Shown: positions 54,008-63,362, counted from the first letter of the stretch. The stretch: 64,000 nt of DNA from Paenibacillus sp. FSL K6-1330 (GCF_037976825.1 NZ_CP150269.1:4291501-4355500), one strand, 5' to 3'. The notes: a model not told the origin generated them from the letters alone. Numbers and translations: made by a program.

Positions 54008-54790
54008 ATGAGTAACCCGATACATGGCCTGGACGCAAACCAATATCTTGAGCGTATTGGATACACGGGCCCGATTGTAAACAGCGCTTATATGCTCGCC
54101 AGATTGCAGGAACAGCATGTGCATACCGTACCCTATGAAAATCTCGATATCCTTGATCGAATTCCACTTTCCCTGGATATCCCCGATCTTTACGATAAAA
54201 TCGTAACCCGGCATCGCGGCGGCTACTGCTTCGAGCTCAATGCGCTATTTGGCTGGCTGCTGCAGGAACTGGGATTTAAGGTCACTCATTATTTCGGACG
54301 CTTCTGGCGTGATGAAACCGATACGCCTGCTAAGCGTCGGCATCATATTCTGCAGGTGGATATCGAAGAACAGCGATATATTGTCGACGTCGGTGTCGGA
54401 GGAGCCGGACCGCGCCACCCTCTGGAATTGGTTGATGGCCTTGTGCAGACTCAGGGGAACGAGACCTACCGGCTCGTCCAAACCGAAGCGTATGGCTGGA
54501 TGCTCGAAGAGTGGAAAAAAGAAGCCTGGGATCCCGTCTTCTCCTTTACGGAGGAACCTAACTTACCGAGAGATTTCATCACCACTTCATTCTGGTGCGA
54601 GTATGCCCCCGATTCACCCTTTAATAAAACGGCTCGGGTATCCATACGTACAGCGGAAGGCAGAAATACTGTGGATGATGACGAATTCAGAATTTACAAG
54701 GCCGGCGGCGTCCACACCTTTAAACCGGGCAATGCACAGGAATATGCCGAAGCGCTCTATACATATTTCGGCATCCCTATCCATAAATAA
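54008..54790 (+). CDS. Arylamine N-acetyltransferase
   Basis: A 260-aa NAT that transfers acetyl from acetyl-CoA to arylamines or hydrazines. The Cys-His-Asp triad is intact: Cys74 in RHRGGYCFELNALF, His112 in RRHHILQVD and Asp127 in YIVDVGVGG, with the spacing of the characterised enzymes. The ribosome binding site is modest. It is monocistronic, with a strong terminator. Confidence 0.93.
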   Translation: MSNPIHGLDANQYLERIGYTGPIVNSAYMLARLQEQHVHTVPYENLDILDRIPLSLDIPDLYDKIVTRHRGGYCFELNALFGWLLQELGFKVTHYFGRFWRDETDTPAKRRHHILQVDIEEQRYIVDVGVGGAGPRHPLELVDGLVQTQGNETYRLVQTEAYGWMLEEWKKEAWDPVFSFTEEPNLPRDFITTSFWCEYAPDSPFNKTARVSIRTAEGRNTVDDDEFRIYKAGGVHTFKPGNAQEYAEALYTYFGIPIHK

Positions 54791-54795
54791 GAATA

Positions 54796-54832
54796 AACCG
54801 GGCTTTCCCATGCAGGGAGCCCGGTTTTATTA
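54796..54832. terminator. Bidirectional intrinsic terminator
   Basis: Stem AACCGGGCT / AGCCCGGTT with inner CCC/GGG, between converging genes; it abuts the guaD stop codon. Confidence 0.9.
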
Positions 54833-55312
54833 TTAATATTCGATTTTGCGCTCAGCAGAGCTCCACGCTTGAAATGGCAGTAAATAATCCTCTGTTTGAA
54901 CCTGCTTCATAGGGATGGAGCGCTGGTCCAATGGCATCGCAATTTCATCGTATATAAAATGATCATCGAATCCGATCTCAGCCGCATCCTTCTTCGTGCT
55001 TGCATAATAAACGGCATCGGGCCTGGACCAGTAGATGGCCCCCAGACACATCGGACAAGGCTCGCAGCTGGTATAAATCGTACAGCCTTTTAATTGGAAA
55101 TCCTCCAGGTGCAGACATGCTTCCCTTATGGCTTGCACCTCGGCATGAGCCGTCGGGTCGTTCAGCGCGGTAACCAGATTCCGGCCCTTGCCAATCACTT
55201 GACCCTCCTTCACCACAATCGCTCCAAAAGGACCACCCTCCACAAGTTGAACGTTTCGATGGGCCTCTGCAATCGCTTGACGCATCCAGTACTCATGTTG
55301 ATGTTCACTCAC
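54833..55312 (-). CDS. guaD: Guanine deaminase (cytidine-deaminase fold)
   Basis: A 159-aa zinc enzyme that converts guanine to xanthine. The active site is HAE (56-58; His zinc ligand, Glu proton shuttle) and PCPMC (Cys86 and Cys89). GGPFGAIVVKEG and the C-terminal PFQAWSSAERKIEY match the small Bacillus-type GuaD. The proposed GTG start (55310-55312) has GGGAG nine bases upstream and gives the usual length; an ATG at 55366 in frame is an alternative. A 21-codon ORF in another frame, from ATG 55370 behind AGGAG, ends across this GTG and might couple translation. Confidence 0.85.
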   Translation of the reverse strand: MSEHQHEYWMRQAIAEAHRNVQLVEGGPFGAIVVKEGQVIGKGRNLVTALNDPTAHAEVQAIREACLHLEDFQLKGCTIYTSCEPCPMCLGAIYWSRPDAVYYASTKKDAAEIGFDDHFIYDEIAMPLDQRSIPMKQVQTEDYLLPFQAWSSAERKIEY

Positions 55313-55467
55313 AGTGTACAGCTCCCTTCCCATGTTCATTCTGATCCCGGTGTGCGTATTCATCATCCATGACAATCTCCTGGGACAGCTAATTATCATC
55401 ATAGCATATCTTCCATCGATCTCCTCAATTTTTCCAATCCAATGGAGAAAAAACAGATTGACGAATC

Positions 55468-55513
55468 GTATACAAATGTATACAATCACTTTAAATGGTA
55501 TACAAACGTATAC
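55468..55513 (+). promoter_or_regulatory. Double GTATAC-N4-GTATAC operator
   Basis: Two copies, GTATACAAATGTATAC (55468-55483) and GTATACAAACGTATAC (55498-55513), 30 bp apart, immediately upstream of the small-protein/ABC transporter operon. A dimeric repressor is expected; no regulator gene is adjacent. Confidence 0.7.
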
Positions 55514-55540
55514 GTTATTATCGTTGAGGAGGTTGATATT

Positions 55541-55882
55541 ATGCGCCAAGAGGAACAGGATACATCGAGTCAAGAACGGTCGGAGCCTCGGGACCGGGAT
55601 AACCATCGGCACGGCGGGAGACACGGAAGACGGCGTGAGGAAGGCTGCGGCGGCAGGGAAGGCGGCAAGATGGCGCAGACGTTCCGCCGGGGGCGCGCGC
55701 TTTCTTTTCTCGACAATTTGGTTGTGAAACGAGAGACCTTGAAGAAGCAAGTCAATGACCCAGACTTTGAAGCCATCAGAGAAGTGGTCAGCGGAGAGTT
55801 GAAAGCAGTGGACCAGATTATTCAGGAGTACATTCAAGCTTTTGAGCTGTATGATACGAAACCATCGCAAGACAGCCCCTAA
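55541..55882 (+). CDS. Arg/His/Gly-rich small protein preceding an ABC exporter
   Basis: A 113-aa protein. GAGGAGG lies eight bases before ATG 55541. Residues 1-50 are disordered and highly charged (DRDNHRHGGRHGRRREEGCG). Residues 50-105 form two predicted helices (RGRALSFLDNLVVKRETLKK and DPDFEAIREVVSGELKAVDQ). It has no HTH, so it is unlikely to be the repressor of the adjacent operator by itself. It probably belongs to one transcript with the exporter 63 bases downstream. Function unknown; a metal-binding or accessory role is possible. Confidence 0.78.
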   Translation: MRQEEQDTSSQERSEPRDRDNHRHGGRHGRRREEGCGGREGGKMAQTFRRGRALSFLDNLVVKRETLKKQVNDPDFEAIREVVSGELKAVDQIIQEYIQAFELYDTKPSQDSP

Positions 55883-55945
55883 TGGCTGTCCGCTAATCTT
55901 AACCCAATAACCCTGACAGAGGTAGAACCTGGAGTGTGATAATTC

Positions 55946-57652
55946 TTGATCAGAAAGTTTTTTTCGTACTATCGGCCGTACAAGGGATTGTTTATTTTGG
56001 ATTTTACATGTGCCGTTATTGCCGGACTGCTGGAGCTTGCTTTCCCGCTTGCCGTCAGCAAATTCATTGACGATCTGCTGCCAAGCCAGGATTGGCCGCT
56101 TATCCTGATTGCCTGCATCGTCCTTCTCTCCATCTATGCGCTGAATACCGCGCTGCAGTACATCGTAACTTACTGGGGGCATATGCTCGGCATTAATATT
56201 GAGACAGATATGCGAGAGAAAATGTTCTCCCACATTCAGAAGTTATCCTTCCGTTTCTTTGATAATAACAAAACTGGACATCTTATGGGGCGCATCACGA
56301 ATGATCTTAATGATGTCGGAGAAGTAGCCCACCATGGACCGGAAGATGTGTTCATCGCTGTTATGACGCTGCTCGGTTCCTTCTCCTTAATGGCTTACAT
56401 CAACCTGGAGCTAGCTTTGCTCACCTTTATCATCGTGCCGCTGATGGCATGGCTGATCATTAAATTCGGCAGCAGAATGACCACGACCTATCGTCAACTG
56501 TTCCGTAATGTAGGGAATTTCAATGCCCGCATCGAAGACAATGTTGGCGGTATCCGTGTGGTCCAATCGTTTGCAAACGAAGAGCATGAGAATAAATTGT
56601 TTCAGGAAGAGAACAAGCAATTCCGGGCCACCAAACTGCTCGCTTATAAAACGATGGCAAAAAGCTCATCCATCAGCTACATGCTGATGCGTTTGATCAC
56701 GGTATTTGTCATGATCTGCGGCGCGTGGTTCTTCATTCAAGGCAAAATTGAAATGGGTGAATTCATGGCCTTCCTGCTGCTCTCCAACATCTTCTTCCGT
56801 CCGATCGAGAAGATCAATGCCGTCATTGAGAGCTATCCCAAAGGCATTGCCGGCTTTAAACGCTACCTGGAGATTATGGATACCGATCCAGAGATCGCCG
56901 ACGTGCCTGACGCCGTATCCCTGTCCTCCGTGCGAGGAGATATCCGCTTTGAAGGCGTTACCTTCGGATACGAACCTTCCCGGACGATACTGAATAACAT
57001 ACATCTCACGATCCGTGCTGGAGAAACGGTCGCGTTTGTCGGACCGTCCGGTGCGGGAAAGACAACCATCTGCAGCCTTCTCCCCCGCTTCTATGATGTG
57101 GATCAAGGCAAGATCACAGTGGATGGAATCGATATCCGGAATATCAAATTGCAAAACCTCCGCAAGTATATCGGCATCGTGCAGCAGGATGTGTTCCTGT
57201 TCTCCGGTACGATTCGCGACAACATCGCTTATGGCGATTTACATGCAACGGACCAGCAAATCTGGGAAGCCGCACGGCGTGCTTCGCTGGATGAACTGAT
57301 ACGAAGCTTGCCGGACGGTATGGAAACGGTGATCGGGGAACGTGGGGTTAAGCTGTCTGGCGGTCAGAAGCAGCGCTTGTCCATCGCGAGAATGTTCCTC
57401 AAGAACCCGCCAATCCTGATCCTGGACGAGGCCACGTCGGCACTCGACACAGAGACGGAAGCGCAAATCCAGAAGTCCCTGGCTGAGCTGTCCGTCGGCA
57501 GAACAACGCTGGTAATCGCTCACCGACTGACCACCATTCAGAGCGCAGACCGAATTATCGTCGTCAATTCCGATGGTATTGCCGAGCAGGGAACGCACCA
57601 GGAATTGATTCATTCCGGTGGTGTGTACAGCAGACTTCATCAAGCTCACTAA
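55946..57652 (+). CDS. ABC exporter, permease-ATPase half-transporter (MsbA/BmrA-like)
   Basis: A 568-aa homodimeric-type exporter. Six transmembrane helices occupy about 15-300. The NBD has Walker A GPSGAGKTT, Q-loop VQQDVFLFSGTI, signature LSGGQ, Walker B ILILDEATSALD with the catalytic Glu, and the H-loop IAHRLTT. All catalytic residues are present. The start is a TTG 12 bases after GGAG. It is cotranscribed with the Arg/His-rich protein under the GTATAC operators, suggesting drug- or stress-inducible efflux. Substrate unknown. Confidence 0.93.
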   Translation: MIRKFFSYYRPYKGLFILDFTCAVIAGLLELAFPLAVSKFIDDLLPSQDWPLILIACIVLLSIYALNTALQYIVTYWGHMLGINIETDMREKMFSHIQKLSFRFFDNNKTGHLMGRITNDLNDVGEVAHHGPEDVFIAVMTLLGSFSLMAYINLELALLTFIIVPLMAWLIIKFGSRMTTTYRQLFRNVGNFNARIEDNVGGIRVVQSFANEEHENKLFQEENKQFRATKLLAYKTMAKSSSISYMLMRLITVFVMICGAWFFIQGKIEMGEFMAFLLLSNIFFRPIEKINAVIESYPKGIAGFKRYLEIMDTDPEIADVPDAVSLSSVRGDIRFEGVTFGYEPSRTILNNIHLTIRAGETVAFVGPSGAGKTTICSLLPRFYDVDQGKITVDGIDIRNIKLQNLRKYIGIVQQDVFLFSGTIRDNIAYGDLHATDQQIWEAARRASLDELIRSLPDGMETVIGERGVKLSGGQKQRLSIARMFLKNPPILILDEATSALDTETEAQIQKSLAELSVGRTTLVIAHRLTTIQSADRIIVVNSDGIAEQGTHQELIHSGGVYSRLHQAH

Positions 57653-57723
57653 CGAAGCCAACGATCCAATGTTATACATGGATATTAAACTGAAAGTCAT
57701 GAAATTCCGCAACAAATATGTAA

Positions 57724-57761
57724 AAGGATGACTCCGCACGGAAGGGAGTCATCCTTTTTTT
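57724..57761 (+). terminator. Intrinsic terminator of the ABC exporter operon
   Basis: Stem AGGATGACTCC / GGAGTCATCCT followed by TTTTTT. Confidence 0.9.
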
Positions 57762-57787
57762 CGAGACGGCTTAAGAATCTAATCCTT

Positions 57788-57802
57788 ATGACAAGCTGTC
57801 AT
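57788..57802. promoter_or_regulatory. Inverted repeat upstream of the SMR-like gene
   Basis: ATGACA-AGC-TGTCAT, a perfect 6-3-6 palindrome about 105 bases before the start codon of the SMR-like gene; possible operator. Confidence 0.35.
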
Positions 57803-57906
57803 GATATCACGCAAGAGAACTTTGGCCGCATTGTCCTTGGATAAAAAAGTTGCCACGCGGAAACATTAATGGCGTACTACAATGACATCGTTTCAGGAGG
57901 CGCTTT

Positions 57907-58254
57907 ATGTTTTATATCTACTGTGTCGGTCTACTTTTTGGCGGGCTGTCGATCATCAACCTTGTCTTCTCGTACCAAACCAAGCATATCCAGCATTTGT
58001 TCTGGCCAACGCTGCAGTTTCAGTTATTCATGCTTCCTCTGTTTCTCATTGCTAACATGTGCATCGGATACGGAATCCGTTATGGATATAAAGCCACCGA
58101 ACAGTTAGGCTATACGTTGATCTTCTCCAAATGCCTGGAAATCCTGATTTCGTTAGGAGTGGCTTACTTGTTCCTGAAGGAAGTTCCAACATGGAAAAAT
58201 TGGGCCGGCATCGGGATCATTGCGCTGGGCATATTCCTTGTTAAACAGAAATGA
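57907..58254 (+). CDS. Small four-helix membrane protein, SMR/EamA-like
   Basis: A 115-aa protein with four predicted transmembrane helices and the typical end of a DMT protein (FLKEVPTWKNWAGIGIIALG). This is the size and topology of small multidrug resistance proteins, which work as dimers. The usual membrane Glu of helix 1 in EmrE is not evident, so transport of quaternary amines should not be assumed. AGGAGG lies six bases before the ATG. It stands alone. Confidence 0.8.
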   Translation: MFYIYCVGLLFGGLSIINLVFSYQTKHIQHLFWPTLQFQLFMLPLFLIANMCIGYGIRYGYKATEQLGYTLIFSKCLEILISLGVAYLFLKEVPTWKNWAGIGIIALGIFLVKQK

Positions 58255-58341
58255 ACGCGTACACTCCTTGGACGTCTCTCTCGCTCGCTTAAAGTCATCC
58301 TTTGAGTTATCTTAGCGGATAAATAGACGCGGGCGTGACCG

Positions 58342-58995
58342 TTACCTCTTCCCCATCCACCCTTGTTCAAAGGCATAACGGGTCAGCTGTACCCGATTTT
58401 CCAAATGGAGCTTTTGTAAAATGTTCTTCAGATGGTTCTTGACCGTATTCTCGGATATACACAAGGCAGCCGAAATATCGCGGTTGGACAACCCCTCGGC
58501 TACGAGTCCCAAAATTTCTTTTTCCCGCGCCGTTAATGGACTATTGCTTAGATTCGGCTTGTCATGCTGCGAAAACTCCTTCAGGATACGAAAAGCAAGT
58601 TCCCTGCTCACCGGTGCTTCGTCCACGGCAATGGCTTTGAGGTACTCGTGCCATGATTCGGGATTCAGATTCTTCAGCAGATAGCCTTGCGCTCCACGTT
58701 TCAGGGCGTCAAACAAATGAGCGATATCGTCGGATACCGTAACCATGACAATTTTAACGTAAGGGAATTTGTCCTTCACTCGCTTGGTCGCTTCCAATCC
58801 GTCCATCCCAGGCATCTGAATATCCATCAGGATAATATCAGGCATCCATATTTCGGTCAGTTCCAGCGCTTCCTCTCCGCTTTTTCCTTCAGCCACAACC
58901 TCAAAGGTCGGGTCGCTGCTTAGAATGGTGCGAATTCCTTCTCTCGCAAGATCGCTGTCATCGATGATTAACACGCGAAAAGGCTGCTCGTTCAT
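58342..58995 (-). CDS. NarL/FixJ-type response regulator
   Basis: A 217-aa regulator. The receiver domain (1-120) has the acidic pocket IIDDSD and phospho-acceptor Asp58 in DIILMDIQMPGMDG. A LuxR-type HTH (about 150-212) reads LTAREKEILGLVAEGLSNRDISAALCISENTVKNHLKNIL (in part). It overlaps the kinase gene by four bases, so the pair is translationally coupled. The target is unknown; the divergent hydrolase gene is a candidate. Confidence 0.93.
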   Translation of the reverse strand: MNEQPFRVLIIDDSDLAREGIRTILSSDPTFEVVAEGKSGEEALELTEIWMPDIILMDIQMPGMDGLEATKRVKDKFPYVKIVMVTVSDDIAHLFDALKRGAQGYLLKNLNPESWHEYLKAIAVDEAPVSRELAFRILKEFSQHDKPNLSNSPLTAREKEILGLVAEGLSNRDISAALCISENTVKNHLKNILQKLHLENRVQLTRYAFEQGWMGKR

Positions 58996-59819
58996 GCGGT
59001 ATTCTCCTTCCGAATGCTGATTATCGTCTTGTTGTTATGTCTTTCTACCATGAACTTCCAGCCCATGGCCTCGGCCCGGTCCTTCATGATTTTGATTCCA
59101 TACCGGTTGCTGCCGAGCGGCTTGTCCAACTCAAAACCTTTGCCATCATCGCTGACGGAGCAGTGCCAGCTTGAATCAACCGCTGTCGCAGTTATCTTCA
59201 CATGGTTCGCTTCGGCATGCTTATGAATATTCAACAAGGATTCCCTGATCGAAGCCAGCAGTTCCACCTTTTCTTTGGCGGACAGCATGGCATCCGGGAT
59301 TTCCCAATGAACGTCGAAATGCAGATTGGTCTCCTGCTTGATTTCCTCAATTAAGCTGTTCATGCTATGCATCCACGGAATGGCTTGCGGATCTGCCGGA
59401 TATCGGAGATTAGCAATGGCTTCTCTAACGTAGGTATTGGTTCGGTGGACACTTTCCTTAATTTCCTGGTATGGAATGTCTCCGGTTACTCCCGATTTCT
59501 CAATTCGATCAATTTGTGCGTTCAGCAAGAATAAGGATTGGGCGATTCCGTCATGAAGCTCCCGGCCAATCTTCTCCCGTTCATGCATGGCCGCTTGCAA
59601 TGCCCTAGATTGGTTCAGTTCCTCCTGATTGCGTTCAATCAATGCGAACAATTGAGTAAGAAACAGTATGGAAACCAAGAACACGATAACAGGTGCCAGC
59701 AGGTTGCCAAGATCCATCGATATATAAGGCAGCAGGAACTCATGCCGAACATACTCCCAAATGCCAATCGTCAACGTAGGAATGATCAGAATCAACCATT
59801 TCATTTGTTTATAGGACAT
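58992..59819 (-). CDS. Sensor histidine kinase (HisKA_3/NarX-like)
   Basis: A 275-aa membrane kinase. Two transmembrane helices (about 7-24 and 40-61) enclose only a short external loop, as in intramembrane-sensing kinases. The phospho-acceptor His89 lies in EREKIGRELHDGIAQSLFLL. HATPase motifs are SIRESLLNIHKHAEANHV (N box) and VSDDGKGFELD (G1). AGGAGG precedes the ATG. It pairs with the downstream NarL-type regulator; a membrane or cell-envelope signal is likely. Confidence 0.92.
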   Translation of the reverse strand: MSYKQMKWLILIIPTLTIGIWEYVRHEFLLPYISMDLGNLLAPVIVFLVSILFLTQLFALIERNQEELNQSRALQAAMHEREKIGRELHDGIAQSLFLLNAQIDRIEKSGVTGDIPYQEIKESVHRTNTYVREAIANLRYPADPQAIPWMHSMNSLIEEIKQETNLHFDVHWEIPDAMLSAKEKVELLASIRESLLNIHKHAEANHVKITATAVDSSWHCSVSDDGKGFELDKPLGSNRYGIKIMKDRAEAMGWKFMVERHNNKTIISIRKENTA

Positions 59820-60059
59820 ACCTTTCCTCCTATTTCAATCTAAAACTTGAATGTACCGCCTCTTTACCTATCATGTTACCACTAGATATCCCTTCATTGT
59901 AATCAAATTTGGCCATGAACGGAATGACTCTAAAGAGCTACTAACCTTACCAAGTTTCACCCGTACTGTAATAACCTATTTACAATTCAAGTATAAATCG
60001 CGTATAAAGAGTAAAAGATATCCATTCATTCCATTTCCGATGAAGGGAGCTGCAGTTAG

Positions 60060-60905
60060 ATGAAGCAAAAAATTGCAGTGATCATTGTACACGGATTGGG
60101 AACACAAAAGAAAGACTATGCGGATAAATTTATGAAAAAATTGAGAGAAACCTTCTCTCAAACCTCCGGTATTCCGCATGAGCAACTGGCCATGGAGGCT
60201 GTGCATTGGGCCGATGTATTCGCGGCACGCGAGTCTGAGTTAATCAACAGCAGCATTAAACCTTACCGTTTACGTTATCAGCACCTTCGGCAGTACGTGA
60301 TCCACAATCTGGCGGATGCCGTGGCTTATCAGCCCGTAGAATCCGAAGATCAGAACTATGAGGCCGTTCATCGGACGATCAGTGAGGCGCTCCACCGACT
60401 TGCCTTCTCTGCCGGCCCCGAGGCTCCATTATGCGTGATCTCTCATAGCCTGGGATCTGTAATCGCCAGCAATTTCTTCTATGATTTGCAATTTTCCTCC
60501 CGCGGGCATCGTCTGGTCGTTGACCCGAAAGCTCCGCTGGAGCGCGGAGAACTCCTGACCTTATTCTATACGCTGGGAACCACCTTGCCATTGTGGAGCA
60601 TGCGGTACCGCGATTTTGACAAGCCGATCAACGTCCCTTCCGGGCATCTGAAGCACTATCATGATCAACTGCTGGGGGAATGGGTCAATTTCTATGATAA
60701 AGACGATATCCTTGCTTATCCCCTTAAGAGTATAAATGAAGCATATGACCGCACGGTACGAAACGATGTATCCGTTAACGTGGGAAACTGGTTGACCTGC
60801 TGGAATCCCCTGTCCCACAGCGGTTATTTCTACAGCAAACCGATTCTGGAGTATATTGCTTCAAATTTGGAAGCTACCTGGCGGAGCGTCAACCAAGTAA
60901 AATAA
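60060..60905 (+). CDS. Alpha/beta-hydrolase-like protein
   Basis: A 281-aa cytoplasmic protein. The N-terminal oxyanion-type HGLGTQKKDYADKFM and the nucleophile elbow VISHSLGSVIASNFF (Ser in SHSLGS, about 126-131) suggest an esterase or lipase. A likely catalytic His is near the C-terminus (LSHSGYF). AAGGGAG precedes the ATG at ten bases. It diverges from the two-component genes with 240 bases between. Substrate unknown. Confidence 0.8.
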   Translation: MKQKIAVIIVHGLGTQKKDYADKFMKKLRETFSQTSGIPHEQLAMEAVHWADVFAARESELINSSIKPYRLRYQHLRQYVIHNLADAVAYQPVESEDQNYEAVHRTISEALHRLAFSAGPEAPLCVISHSLGSVIASNFFYDLQFSSRGHRLVVDPKAPLERGELLTLFYTLGTTLPLWSMRYRDFDKPINVPSGHLKHYHDQLLGEWVNFYDKDDILAYPLKSINEAYDRTVRNDVSVNVGNWLTCWNPLSHSGYFYSKPILEYIASNLEATWRSVNQVK

Positions 60906-60907
60906 AG

Positions 60908-60945
60908 CAATGCCGCAAAGACCAGGTGTCTTTGCGGCATTTTTA
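60908..60945. terminator. Strong bidirectional terminator
   Basis: Fourteen-base-pair perfect stem AATGCCGCAAAGAC / GTCTTTGCGGCATT followed by TTT, between converging genes. Confidence 0.92.
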
Positions 60946-60947
60946 TA

Positions 60948-61424
60948 TCAGATGGCTATATTCATAACCCATTGTTCTCCCGTAGGCCCGATCCTTCTTC
61001 TGCCCGTATCTTCGAAACCAACCCGTTCATACAGCTGCTGAGCCGGAACATTCTTATGGTTCACGACCAACACCACTTCATCGCAGGAAGGAAACTGACT
61101 TCGAATGAACGATGGCAGCGCAAGCATCCCTCTTCTGGCATACCCCTTACGCTGCTGACGATGGTCAATGGATAAGGTAGTAAGCAGCATGGCATGAGAA
61201 TTGCTTGTATACTCCTTGACGCGCTCCGTGGCGTGCAGGATAAAGAAGCCGACAGGATGATCATCAGCTAAAATGACGATGGGAAACTGACCTTCCACTA
61301 GGTTTAATGCTTCTTTCGGATGAGCGGTAAATTGGACTTGTTCATCCGGAAGCTCGAATTCATTCAAGATAGGCAGGTGTTCTGCCGAACGGAATTCCAG
61401 CTGAATTTGTTCCGCTTTTTGCAT
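60948..61424 (-). CDS. GNAT-family N-acetyltransferase
   Basis: A 158-aa GNAT enzyme. The acetyl-CoA loop is DHRQQRKGYARRGMLALPSF (core QRKGYA). NVPAQQLYERVGFEDTGRR is the usual C-terminal motif. The ATG 61422-61424 has GAGGAG ten bases upstream; an in-frame ATG 13 codons earlier lacks one. It lies downstream of the ABC exporter pair on the same strand. Substrate unknown. Confidence 0.86.
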   Translation of the reverse strand: MQKAEQIQLEFRSAEHLPILNEFELPDEQVQFTAHPKEALNLVEGQFPIVILADDHPVGFFILHATERVKEYTSNSHAMLLTTLSIDHRQQRKGYARRGMLALPSFIRSQFPSCDEVVLVVNHKNVPAQQLYERVGFEDTGRRRIGPTGEQWVMNIAI

Positions 61425-61499
61425 GGGGGGATATCTCCTCTGTCTATGGTGAAATGGATACATCTTTTACTCTATCGATTGCAATCTTGATCTTACTTA

Positions 61500-63362
61500 T
61501 TATCCTGTTTCTTCGCCATACCACAGCTGCCGGAAGCTTTCGCTTGAAGCCAGCAGCTGTTCTGCCGTGCCTTCAGCCTCAATCTCTCCGCCATTTAACA
61601 CGATGATATGGTCCGCATGGTGAAGTGCTGCTTTTCGATGCGATACCACAAGGCAAGTCGCCCCGCCGCGCTCGCTGAACAGCCGCTCCCATAACTTACG
61701 CTCGGTCTCAACATCCAATGCGCTGGATAAATCGTCAAATACATACAGCTCCGCGTCCCGTACCAGCATCCTTGCAGCCGCTGTCCGCTGAGCTTGACCG
61801 CCGGACAGCTTGACTCCTCGTGGTCCTACCATCGTCTCCAGGCCATGCTGCAGATGCTTGATATCTTCTTCCATTACAGCCGCATGTAGTGCGCGGTCCA
61901 GACTGCCCGGCTCCTCGATTATACCTAACAGTATGTTGTTACGCAGTTTATCACTGTACAGCCTGGGGATCTGCGCAGTATACGCACTCTGTGGAGGTAT
62001 AAAGAAATCAGCGGGTTCTGTTATCCTCTCACCGTTCCACCGGATCTCGCCCTTTTCAGCTGGCAGTAAACCCAGCAGGGTGCGAACCAGCGTCGTTTTA
62101 CCGCTGCCGATCATCCCTGTAACGACAGTAAAGGTACCACGCTTCAGGGTCAGATTAATATTCGATATACCGCGTCCGGTTTCGGGATATTGATACGACA
62201 GTCCTTGCGCTTCAAGCAGTAAAAGAGGTGGCGCCTCGATATAAGCCGTTTCCACGCCGTCTTCGGCTGCAGAAATGGTGGAAGGATGGATTCTTTCATT
62301 GGTCAACAAATCTTTCTGTGTCCTACGATTAGGATTAGCTTCCTTCTCTTTATTCTGTTTGTTCTTAACCTTACCGATACCGATATAATTGGCTGCTGTA
62401 AGCAGCGAAGCCGGTGCCCCTTGCAGCATGGATTTGATGCGCTGAAAACTGACGCCCATCTGCTTGTAGTAGGTCATGAAGTTGCCTACGTTGGATATGA
62501 GCTGCGTGACAAAAGTTAAATAATATACAAAGAGCGACAAGTCCCCAACCGTAAAATCGCCACTTCGCATCTTAAGACTCGCAAGCACGAGGATCAATCC
62601 TGTGCCGAGGTTGACGGAGTTGGTGAATACGGAAGATAAGGTCTCCGTTAACAGCTTATCCTTCACCATGGATTGGCGCCGTTTCTCACTAAGGCTTACA
62701 AACCGTTCCACTACGCGTTTCTCAGCCCCTGCGACTTGAATGGCTTGCACGTTGGCAAACATTTCGCTAATCGCACCGGTTACCTTGGCCGTCGATTCCC
62801 GGCTTGCTGCCCTGTATTTCTGAATGCGAGCTGTCGCAATCTGGGCCGCAGTGACCACCAGGATCAAAGGAACGAACACGAGAATCGTCAGCTGCAGATC
62901 AATGGATATAAGAATCCAGCTGGCAACGATAACGAATCCGACCAGTCCTAAAGTATCCACCGACCAGCTTGTCGCTTCTTCGGCCTGATCGACGTCATCC
63001 CGAAAATTGCTGATGGCTTCACCTGGGGAGCAAGGTATCGCCCGAGCTCCAGGCTCCTTCATGACATGGGACAGCATATTGCGACGAAGCAAGGTGCTGA
63101 TCCGGAAGCGAAAATGCACGTCTGTCATGAAACCGCCGAAGATCAGCGCAATCCGGGCTAAAGCAGCGCCAATGAGCAGCACGGCAATCGCCCAAACGCC
63201 GTAGGGAAAAGCATATGTACCTTCCAGATGGTCAAAGAAAGCCTTGGTTAACAGTCCGGGGATCAGTGGTGCCATATGGATAAGGGACCATGCCAGCAGG
63301 TTGATCAGATACAAGCCAGGCCGGTACAGAATCAACCGCCAGAAAAAATGTCTTGTTTTCAT
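61500..63362 (-). CDS. ABC exporter half-transporter with degenerate catalytic Glu
   Basis: A 620-aa protein with six transmembrane helices (about 10-300), an unusually long polar linker (about 320-375; KVKNKQNKEKEANPNRRTQK), then the NBD. Walker A is GMIGSGKTT and the signature is canonical LSGGQ. Walker B ends VFDDLSSALD, where the catalytic Glu is replaced by Asp. The upstream partner has a normal DEAS but the variant signature LSAGE. Together they fit a heterodimeric exporter with one canonical and one degenerate ATP site. The start overlaps the partner's stop by four bases. Confidence 0.9.
   Translation of the reverse strand: MKTRHFFWRLILYRPGLYLINLLAWSLIHMAPLIPGLLTKAFFDHLEGTYAFPYGVWAIAVLLIGAALARIALIFGGFMTDVHFRFRISTLLRRNMLSHVMKEPGARAIPCSPGEAISNFRDDVDQAEEATSWSVDTLGLVGFVIVASWILISIDLQLTILVFVPLILVVTAAQIATARIQKYRAASRESTAKVTGAISEMFANVQAIQVAGAEKRVVERFVSLSEKRRQSMVKDKLLTETLSSVFTNSVNLGTGLILVLASLKMRSGDFTVGDLSLFVYYLTFVTQLISNVGNFMTYYKQMGVSFQRIKSMLQGAPASLLTAANYIGIGKVKNKQNKEKEANPNRRTQKDLLTNERIHPSTISAAEDGVETAYIEAPPLLLLEAQGLSYQYPETGRGISNINLTLKRGTFTVVTGMIGSGKTTLVRTLLGLLPAEKGEIRWNGERITEPADFFIPPQSAYTAQIPRLYSDKLRNNILLGIIEEPGSLDRALHAAVMEEDIKHLQHGLETMVGPRGVKLSGGQAQRTAAARMLVRDAELYVFDDLSSALDVETERKLWERLFSERGGATCLVVSHRKAALHHADHIIVLNGGEIEAEGTAEQLLASSESFRQLWYGEETG

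Noticed and set aside
55313..56233. Long N-terminal extension of the guanine deaminase
   Set aside because: It is antisense to the ABC exporter operon and has no ribosome binding site; family length fits the later start.
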